Assembly: GCA_001577215.1 (NCBI GenBank)
Contig: LSCC01000055.1
Coordinates: forward strand, 1 to 11,843
From: Fidelibacterota bacterium TCS52
Lineage (GTDB): Bacteria; Fidelibacterota; Fidelibacteria; Fidelibacterales; Fidelibacteraceae
Direction: 5' to 3'
Length of the DNA stretch: 11,843 nt
Both the position numbers and the translations under genes were made by a program. The notes beneath the pieces are model-generated. The model saw nothing but the letters and a program-made list of their open reading frames with translations. It searched no databases and had not been told where the DNA came from. The stretch's first letter is position 1. Every line of letters starts with the position of its first letter. This document shows, piece by piece, positions 6,719-11,843 of the stretch.

Positions 6719-7689
6719 AAAATTCAATAAATATTGCTAAAAAAGTGGTTAATAATGAAATTAGTGCTTTGAAAAAATTGTTGCCTCGTTTAGATAATAA
6801 TTTTGAAAAAATTGTACAGGCAATTTTAAACTGTTCGGGTAAAGTTATCATTATTGGTGTTGGGAAATCCGGACATGTCGGCAGAAAAATTTCATCGACT
6901 TTATCCAGCACCGGCACACCTTCTTATTTTTTACACCCATCGGAGGCAATACACGGTGATTTAGGAGTAATTACCCCGACAGATATTATCTTATTGATTT
7001 CTAACAGTGGACAGTCAAACGAAATTATTAATCTACTTCCTACAATAAAAAAACTTGGCGTAAAAATAATTTCATTAGTGGGAAATAAAAATTCAACTAT
7101 AGCCAAACAAAGTGAATACATTTTTGATATTAGTGTTGAAAAAGAAGCCTGTCCGTTGGATCTTGCCCCCACATCAAGTACTACGGTAACATTAGTGGTG
7201 GGCGACGCTTTAGCCATTTCTTTGTTGGAACATAAAAAATTCAAAAAAGAAGATTTTGCATTAAGGCATCCCGGCGGCATATTAGGGAAAAAATTATTAT
7301 TAACCGTAAATGATCTGATGCATAAAAACGATTCAATTCCACTAGTAACTATAGACACATCCACAAAAGATCTAGTAATAGAGATGACGAATAAAAAATT
7401 GGGAGTTGTGGGCGTTATTGATAGTGAAAAAAAATTGATCGGTATTGTAACCGATGGAGATTTAAGACGAGGAATCGAAAGGTATAGTAATATTTTTAAA
7501 GAGAAAACTGAGAAAATAATGACAAAAGATCCCATAACCATAAAAGGCAATATTTTGGCCGTTGATGCATTAAATGTTATGGAAAAATATAATATTACAT
7601 CTCTTTTTGTTTTGGAAGATGAAAGATCAAAAATTCCTGTTGGAATTATTCATATACATGATATTTTAAAAGCTGGTATTGATCAATGA
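6715..7689 (+). CDS. kdsD: Arabinose-5-phosphate isomerase (SIS domain plus two CBS domains)
   Basis: A 324-residue KdsD/KpsF isomerase converting ribulose-5-phosphate to arabinose-5-phosphate, the entry point to Kdo synthesis. The N-terminal SIS domain (about 25-190) shows GVGKSGHVGRK and SEAIHGDLG; the residues matching the E. coli KdsD catalytic set K59, E111, E152 and H193 are K51, E103, E144 and H185, all at a constant offset of eight, so the enzyme should be active. Two CBS domains follow (about 205-255 and 268-322; first ends GIVTDGDLRRGI), probably regulatory. Starts with ATG inside the kdsC ATGA junction and ends in another ATGA with the next gene. kdsA and kdsB, the remaining Kdo genes, are not in the window. 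Confidence 0.95.
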   Translation: MKNSINIAKKVVNNEISALKKLLPRLDNNFEKIVQAILNCSGKVIIIGVGKSGHVGRKISSTLSSTGTPSYFLHPSEAIHGDLGVITPTDIILLISNSGQSNEIINLLPTIKKLGVKIISLVGNKNSTIAKQSEYIFDISVEKEACPLDLAPTSSTTVTLVVGDALAISLLEHKKFKKEDFALRHPGGILGKKLLLTVNDLMHKNDSIPLVTIDTSTKDLVIEMTNKKLGVVGVIDSEKKLIGIVTDGDLRRGIERYSNIFKEKTEKIMTKDPITIKGNILAVDALNVMEKYNITSLFVLEDERSKIPVGIIHIHDILKAGIDQ

Positions 7690-8414
7690 AAGAGGTAAAA
7701 CAAATATTAGACCATAAAATAATACTTTTTTTAGCGTTGTTTATTTTATCAGTATCTTGTTATCCCGATTTGGAAGATTACGAATATTTATTAGATCCGG
7801 TTATTACAGAAGAAGATTCTTTGAATATGATAGTGATAACAGAAGAGGGTAATCCGAAACTCATTATGGAAGATGTTTTTAAAAAGTTATTCAAAACATT
7901 TAAAACAATAGAACGGGGAAATCCTGATATTGAAATTAGTCCATTTAGAATTAGGTGGGAAGTAAAAGATAGAGAGAATCCGGAAAATTGTTTAGCACAT
8001 TATGGAATACCGGTTCCTATTGAAATTGACTCTATTCCAAAAGTTATTAAAAAGGAATATCCGGAGGTTAAATTAGAAAAATGGAGATATGGAACAATGG
8101 GAGAAATTTTACATATTGGCTCTTATAAAAAAGAAAATAGATCAATAATGAAATTAGAAAAATTTATTCATAATAAACATTATACTATTGTTTCTAAATT
8201 AGAAGAGGAATATTTAAGAGGGCCCGGTTTCTTTTCAGAGGGTGATCCTGAAGAATATTACACAATTATTCGCTATTCAATAAAAAGTGATAGTTTGATC
8301 TATCAAGATTCGTTGCAAACAAATATTACTAATAGTTTATCATTGAAAAATAAACCAGATAGTTTATCATTGAAAAATAAACCAGATAGTTTATCATTGA
8401 AAAATAAAAATTAA
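7686..8414 (+). CDS. Predicted lipoprotein with a GyrI-like ligand-binding domain
   Basis: A 242-residue protein of no established function. A basic, hydrophobic leader (residues 1-24) ends at ILSVSC, giving a probable lipoprotein cysteine at C25, with a loose lipobox. Residues about 55-210 look like the GyrI-like/SOUL-fold effector-binding domain: a DVFKKLFKTF helix, PFRIRWE, a YGIPVPIEI strand, GEILHIGSYKKENRSIMKLEKFI, and the characteristic ending EEYLRGPG...EEYYTIIRYSI. That domain usually binds small ligands in cytoplasmic regulators, so an envelope-anchored copy is unusual. The tail is three near-identical SLSLKNKPD units encoded by a 27-base tandem repeat. It overlaps kdsD by ATGA and lies two bases before lptC, so it is firmly part of this LPS operon. 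A role in LPS export or sensing is inference. Domain call is from pattern recognition, moderately sure. Confidence 0.72.
   Translation: MKEVKQILDHKIILFLALFILSVSCYPDLEDYEYLLDPVITEEDSLNMIVITEEGNPKLIMEDVFKKLFKTFKTIERGNPDIEISPFRIRWEVKDRENPENCLAHYGIPVPIEIDSIPKVIKKEYPEVKLEKWRYGTMGEILHIGSYKKENRSIMKLEKFIHNKHYTIVSKLEEEYLRGPGFFSEGDPEEYYTIIRYSIKSDSLIYQDSLQTNITNSLSLKNKPDSLSLKNKPDSLSLKNKN
8332..8408 (+). repeat. 27-bp tandem repeat, 2.85 copies, in the lipoprotein 3' end
   Basis: A 27-base unit starting AGTTTATCATTGAAAAATAA is repeated at 8334, 8361 and 8388 with no mismatches until 8408, just before the stop. Being a multiple of three, it keeps frame and encodes SLSLKNKPD units at the C terminus. The perfect identity suggests recent slipped-strand expansion, so copy number may vary between strains. 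Confidence 0.95.
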
Positions 8415-8416
8415 TC

Positions 8417-8962
8417 ATGTTTATAGATAATAAATTAAAATATTTTATTATTATTTTGCTTTTTGTTTTTTCTTGCACAAAAATTCCTCAAGAAAAGAAA
8501 GAAAACAATGTTGCTGTTCCGGATCAAGAAAGCTGGAATTCAACTACATTTATTTCAACTAAAGGAATGAAAAAAGCAAGAATATTTTCCGGACATTTGT
8601 TAAAATATGAAAATTCAGGCGATATATTTTTAGGTGATTCTGTAAATGTAGATTTTTTTAATAAGCAAGGCAAACATGTTTCTGTGTTAATTAGTGATAG
8701 TGGTGTTGTGAATGAAATAAGTCAAAATTTAAGAGCAATTGGAAATGTGGTATTGATTTCAGATACCGGTTATACAATGCATACAGATGAGTTAATCTGG
8801 TATAGTGATAGCGAAAAGGTTTTTACTGAAGGAGAAATTGAATTGTTTGCTGCTGAAGATACTCTCTACGGAGCCGGATTTACGAGTGATGTTAAATTAG
8901 AAAATTGGACAATAACAGATCCTCATGGGGAAACATTTAGGAAGTTCAAAGAAAAACAATAA
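8417..8962 (+). CDS. lptC: LPS export system protein LptC, lipoprotein type
   Basis: A 181-residue LptC/OstA-like protein. LptC normally joins the LptB2FG transporter to the periplasmic LptA bridge and passes LPS along. A hydrophobic leader ending LLFVFSC predicts lipidation at C20, typical of Bacteroidetes-style LptC in place of the proteobacterial transmembrane anchor. The body has the alternating beta-strand pattern of the OstA fold, including GHLLKYENSGDIFLGDSVNVDFF, LRAIGNVVLISDTGYTMHTDELIWY and the closing GFTSDVKLENWTI. It starts two bases after the upstream lipoprotein and ends 13 bases before the lptB start. No lptA gene follows, so LptA must be encoded elsewhere or its role shared. 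Family assignment rests on fold pattern, size and position next to lptB. Confidence 0.85.
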   Translation: MFIDNKLKYFIIILLFVFSCTKIPQEKKENNVAVPDQESWNSTTFISTKGMKKARIFSGHLLKYENSGDIFLGDSVNVDFFNKQGKHVSVLISDSGVVNEISQNLRAIGNVVLISDTGYTMHTDELIWYSDSEKVFTEGEIELFAAEDTLYGAGFTSDVKLENWTITDPHGETFRKFKEKQ

Positions 8963-8975
8963 ATTGAAAAATAAT

Positions 8976-9710
8976 ATGACAACTCTAAAAGCAAATAATT
9001 TAATTAAAATATACGGAAAACGGAAGGTCGTAAACGAAGTTTGTTTAGAAGCACACAAAGGTGAAATTGTTGGATTGCTAGGCCCAAACGGAGCCGGCAA
9101 AACAACGACATTTTACATGATCACAGGAATGATCAGACCTAACTCGGGTGAAATTTATTTAGATGATCAAAAAATTACCCAAATTGCAATGTATCGTCGC
9201 GCACAATTAGGTATCGGTTATTTAGCCCAAGAATCGTCGGTATTTCGTAAATTAACTGTTGAAAATAATTTAAAATTGATCTTGGAAATGATGAAACTTT
9301 CTAAAATTGAAATACAAGAAGAGACCGATCGATTATTGGAAGAATTGAAAATAACACATATCAGAAAAAATATGGCAATTACATTAAGTGGTGGTGAAAG
9401 AAGACGTACGGAAATTGCACGAGTTTTAGCTTCTAACCCGGATTTTATTTTACTCGATGAACCATTTGCCGGTATTGATCCAATTGCCGTTGAAGATATT
9501 CAAGAGATAGTAAAAGATTTAAAAAATAAAGGCATTGGAGTTTTTATAACCGATCATAATGTTCATGAAACACTATCGATAACAGACAGGTCTTATCTAC
9601 TATTCGAAGGAAAAATTTTGAAAGAAGGCACTGCAGATTTTTTAGCAAATGACCCTGAAGCAAAACGGTTATATTTAGGAGAAAAATTCTCACTGGAAAG
9701 ATATCAATGA
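8976..9710 (+). CDS. lptB: LPS export ABC transporter ATP-binding protein LptB
   Basis: A 244-residue cytoplasmic ATPase, the motor of the LptB2FGC complex that extracts LPS from the inner membrane. All ABC motifs are intact: Walker A GPNGAGKTT (36-44), Q-loop YLAQESSVFRKLTV, signature LSGGERRR (137-144), Walker B ILLDEP (158-163) with the LptB-specific FAGIDPIAVEDI right after it, and the switch histidine in ITDHNVHET (H194). ATG 8976 gives MTTLKANNLIKIYGKRKVV, the usual LptB beginning; an upstream in-frame extension from 8925 would overlap lptC and adds residues unlike the family. No strong ribosome binding site is visible. The membrane partners lptF and lptG are not in the window. Confidence 0.96.
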   Translation: MTTLKANNLIKIYGKRKVVNEVCLEAHKGEIVGLLGPNGAGKTTTFYMITGMIRPNSGEIYLDDQKITQIAMYRRAQLGIGYLAQESSVFRKLTVENNLKLILEMMKLSKIEIQEETDRLLEELKITHIRKNMAITLSGGERRRTEIARVLASNPDFILLDEPFAGIDPIAVEDIQEIVKDLKNKGIGVFITDHNVHETLSITDRSYLLFEGKILKEGTADFLANDPEAKRLYLGEKFSLERYQ

Positions 9711-9870
9711 TTAATTACGAGCCGAATGTCGACGAAAAAAACAAAGGGAAATTTTGAAGAAAAAAAGAAATGAATTATCAATTAGAACAATATAAATATT
9801 CCCTGCAACTTTGTGTTTCTATTTGTCTGCGGTAGGTGAGCGGTAAAGAAGAAAGAAAAACAAAACAAAA
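9711..9870. other. Spacer between lptB and rpoN, no gene seen
   Basis: 160 bases with no convincing coding frame. The first half is purine-rich (runs of GAAAAAAA), the second holds TATAAA at 9791-9796, a CTTTGTG word at 9809-9815 and a GCGGTAGGTGAGCGGTAAAG segment around 9829-9848 that resembles remnants of the same intergenic repeat class seen before kdsC. No terminator hairpin and no -24/-12 sigma-54 site was found. A promoter for rpoN-hslV may lie here but could not be placed. Confidence 0.5.
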
Positions 9871-11256
9871 ATGAAATTAAATCAAAAACAAATTCAAAAA
9901 CAGAAACTTTCACCAAAGCAAATTTTATTTGCAAAGCTAATTCAATTGCCTATATATCGTTTAGAAGAAGCAATTGAGAATGAATTAGTAGAAAATCCGG
10001 TGTTAGAAATTAATGGTGATGCTACAAAAACCAAGCTAGAAAAAGAAGGAAAAGATAATAAGAATGATGAAGATACAGATCAATTATTTGATTGGGAAGA
10101 TATTTACAGTCCTGAAGGAAACAATCATTTTAAACCTGTTTCAACATATGATGCAAGCGCAACAGAATCAAATATGCCACAAGAAGATGAAAAATATTTT
10201 ATTGATAAATTGCTCGATCAAATACATAAAGCAGGATTAAATGATGATGAGATTCAAATTGCTGAGGAATTAATTGGTGATTTAGATGAATCCGGCTATT
10301 TAACAACAACAGTTAAAAATATTGCATATAAATTAAATGTATCGCTTAAAAAGGTGCAAAAAGTTTTAAAGATCGTTCAAAAATTGGAACCGAATGGAGT
10401 TGCTGCTCGCGATTTACAAGAATGTTTATTGCTACAAATTTCTGAAAAAAAAGGGGAATCTTATGTTACAGAAATCTTGAAAAATCATTTTGAATCATTT
10501 GCAAATCATGATTATGATAAAATTATAGAATCAATGGGGATTTCAAAATTGGAATTGCAACATGCCAAAGATGTAATAAACAAACTTGATCCAAAACCAG
10601 GACACATTGATCATGAACTTTCCAATCATTATATTTTGCCGGATTTGATCGTTACAAAAGAGGATGGTAAATTTAAAATAAAACATAATGATTCACATTT
10701 ACCGGAATTAAAACTTTCGAAAAATTATCAAAAATTACTTAGGGAAAAAAAGGAATTAGATAAAGGAACGGAAAAATATTTAAAAGAAAAATTAAATTCT
10801 GCATCGTGGTTTGTTGAATCAATACTCCAACGAAGAAATACTATGATCAGGGTAATGAATGCAATTATTGAAAAGCAAAAAGCTTTCTTTAATGAAGAAA
10901 CCAGCAATTTAAAGCCAATGAAATTAAGCGATATTGCCGAGAAGATAAAAATGGACATTTCTACAGTTTCAAGAGTTACTAATGGCAAATATGTGCAGAC
11001 ACCATTGGGATTGTTTGAATTGAAACAATTCTTTGCAGAAGGTGTTCATGATAGAGAGGGGAATTATATATCAAGGAATAAGATCATGGATAAATTAAAA
11101 GAAATAATTGCAAATGAAAATAAAAATTCTCCTTTAAATGACGAGAAAATCGTGCAAATAATGAAGAATGATGGATACACTATCGCAAGGAGAACAATAG
11201 CAAAATATCGTAAAATATTAAACATACCAAATACAAAATTAAGGCGAGGAATTTAA
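9871..11256 (+). CDS. rpoN: RNA polymerase sigma-54 factor
   Basis: A 461-residue sigma-54, the alternative sigma factor that needs AAA+ enhancer-binding activators and recognises -24/-12 promoters. Region I (1-48) is Q/L-rich with the typical LSPKQILFAKLIQLPIYRLEEAIENELVENPVLEI layout; region II (about 50-90) is short and acidic; the core-binding domain spans about 105-300; the helix-turn-helix lies near 352-388 (LSDIAEKIKMDISTVSR...); and the RpoN box ARRTIAKYR is at 439-447. All diagnostic parts are intact, so it should be functional. ATG 9871 follows an A-rich leader with only a weak ribosome binding site. Position after lptB matches the widespread kds-lpt-rpoN order. hslV starts two bases after its stop. 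No enhancer-binding activator is in the window, so its regulon cannot be judged. Confidence 0.97.
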   Translation: MKLNQKQIQKQKLSPKQILFAKLIQLPIYRLEEAIENELVENPVLEINGDATKTKLEKEGKDNKNDEDTDQLFDWEDIYSPEGNNHFKPVSTYDASATESNMPQEDEKYFIDKLLDQIHKAGLNDDEIQIAEELIGDLDESGYLTTTVKNIAYKLNVSLKKVQKVLKIVQKLEPNGVAARDLQECLLLQISEKKGESYVTEILKNHFESFANHDYDKIIESMGISKLELQHAKDVINKLDPKPGHIDHELSNHYILPDLIVTKEDGKFKIKHNDSHLPELKLSKNYQKLLREKKELDKGTEKYLKEKLNSASWFVESILQRRNTMIRVMNAIIEKQKAFFNEETSNLKPMKLSDIAEKIKMDISTVSRVTNGKYVQTPLGLFELKQFFAEGVHDREGNYISRNKIMDKLKEIIANENKNSPLNDEKIVQIMKNDGYTIARRTIAKYRKILNIPNTKLRRGI

Positions 11257-11258
11257 TA

Positions 11259-11795
11259 ATGGAACAAATAAAAAGCACAACAGTCTTAGGAATTCGCCGA
11301 AATGGTAAAGTGGCAATTGCCGGAGACGGACAAGTAACATTAGGCAATACGATCATGAAATCCGGGGCAAAGAAAGTAAGAAAAATATATAATGGTAAAA
11401 TTTTGGCAGGATTTGCCGGATCAAGCGCAGATGCGTTTACTTTATTTGAAAAATTTGAGAAGAAATTAAAGGAGTTTAAGGGCGATCTAACACGATCTGC
11501 TGTAGAATTAGCAAAGGATTGGCGATCTGATAAGATACTCCGAAAATTAGAAGCTCTTTTAATTGTAATGGATAATAAAGTTGGTTATATCATAAGTGGA
11601 ACCGGTGATGTAATAGATGCGGATGATGAAATATATGCAATTGGTTCGGGAGGCCCTTATGCATTAGCTGCTGCCAGAGCACTATTAAAAACAACAAAAT
11701 TAGAAGCTAATGAAATAGCAAAGCTCTCATTGGAAATAGCCGGATCAATATGTATATATACAAATAAGAACATAGAAACATTAGAGTTGAGTTGA
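11259..11795 (+). CDS. hslV: ATP-dependent protease peptidase subunit HslV
   Basis: A 178-residue Ntn-hydrolase, the proteasome-like peptidase of the HslUV (ClpQY) complex, forming a double hexamer capped by the HslU unfoldase. The N-terminal STTVLGIRRNGKVAIAGDGQVT aligns with mature HslV, so the catalytic threonine should be T7, exposed after removing the six residues MEQIKS. Other family blocks are NTIMKSGAKKVRKI, AGFAGSSADAFTLFE, and IGSGGPYALAAARALL. A good ribosome binding site, GAGGA (11246-11250), lies within the end of rpoN eight bases before the ATG, so the two are co-transcribed. Its partner hslU normally follows directly, but no start for it is seen in the remaining 48 bases; it is expected just past the window or elsewhere. 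Confidence 0.96.
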   Translation: MEQIKSTTVLGIRRNGKVAIAGDGQVTLGNTIMKSGAKKVRKIYNGKILAGFAGSSADAFTLFEKFEKKLKEFKGDLTRSAVELAKDWRSDKILRKLEALLIVMDNKVGYIISGTGDVIDADDEIYAIGSGGPYALAAARALLKTTKLEANEIAKLSLEIAGSICIYTNKNIETLELS

Positions 11796-11843
11796 AAACA
11801 ATATTTCGGCAAACCCACGGACATATTCCCTAGTTGAATTAAA

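Noticed and set aside
6924..7550. A 208-codon open frame on the minus strand
   Set aside because: It lies entirely antisense to kdsD, whose catalytic residues and domains are fully conserved; the antisense translation shows no recognisable family.
9711..9870. Possible sigma-54 (-24/-12) autoregulatory promoter for rpoN
   Set aside because: No GG-N10-GC pair in a TGGCAC/TTGC context was found in this spacer.
11796..11843. Start of hslU after hslV
   Set aside because: No ATG is present and the only TTG late in the segment runs directly into a stop, so hslU does not begin in the window.

Overview
This window comes from a low-G+C (about 30% by eye), densely coded, Gram-negative bacterium. The lipopolysaccharide genes (kdsC, kdsD, lptC, lptB) require an outer membrane with a Kdo-containing core. 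LptC is a short lipoprotein rather than a membrane-anchored protein, which is the style of the Bacteroidetes/FCB superphylum. The presence of hslV and the loose Shine-Dalgarno/TTG start usage suggest a deeper FCB lineage (Marinimicrobia-, Cloacimonadota- or Caldithrix-like) rather than a typical Bacteroidetes, but the sequence alone does not settle the phylum.

Layout: (1) 10-3808, plus strand: pgpA (phosphatidylglycerophosphatase A), cinA (two-domain NMN amidohydrolase), a HigBA-type toxin-antitoxin pair whose antitoxin carries an ImmA/IrrE zinc-metallopeptidase domain, and thpR (RNA 2',3'-cyclic phosphodiesterase). The toxin-antitoxin pair sits between cinA and thpR, genes often neighbours in other bacteria, and has a perfect 17-bp palindrome just ahead of the toxin start. 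(2) 3825-5846, minus strand: an M16B zinc peptidase followed by a NodB-type polysaccharide deacetylase, convergent with thpR. (3) 5847-6160: a divergent non-coding spacer with a putative kdsC promoter and a degenerate CACAGAG/CTTTGTG inverted element. (4) 6161-9710, plus strand: a tight envelope operon, kdsC-kdsD-(GyrI-like lipoprotein)-lptC-lptB, with ATGA overlaps at the first two junctions. (5) 9871-11795, plus strand: rpoN (sigma-54) and hslV (proteasome-like protease subunit).

How the genes work together: KdsD makes arabinose-5-phosphate and KdsC dephosphorylates Kdo-8-phosphate, the first and third steps of Kdo synthesis. LptB and LptC are the cytoplasmic ATPase and periplasmic partner that drive finished LPS toward the outer membrane. 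lptA, usually found between lptC and lptB, is absent here. An uncharacterised lipoprotein with a GyrI-like ligand-binding fold and a tandem-repeat tail is embedded in the operon upstream of lptC. This is the most unusual coding feature of the window; most other genes are conventional.
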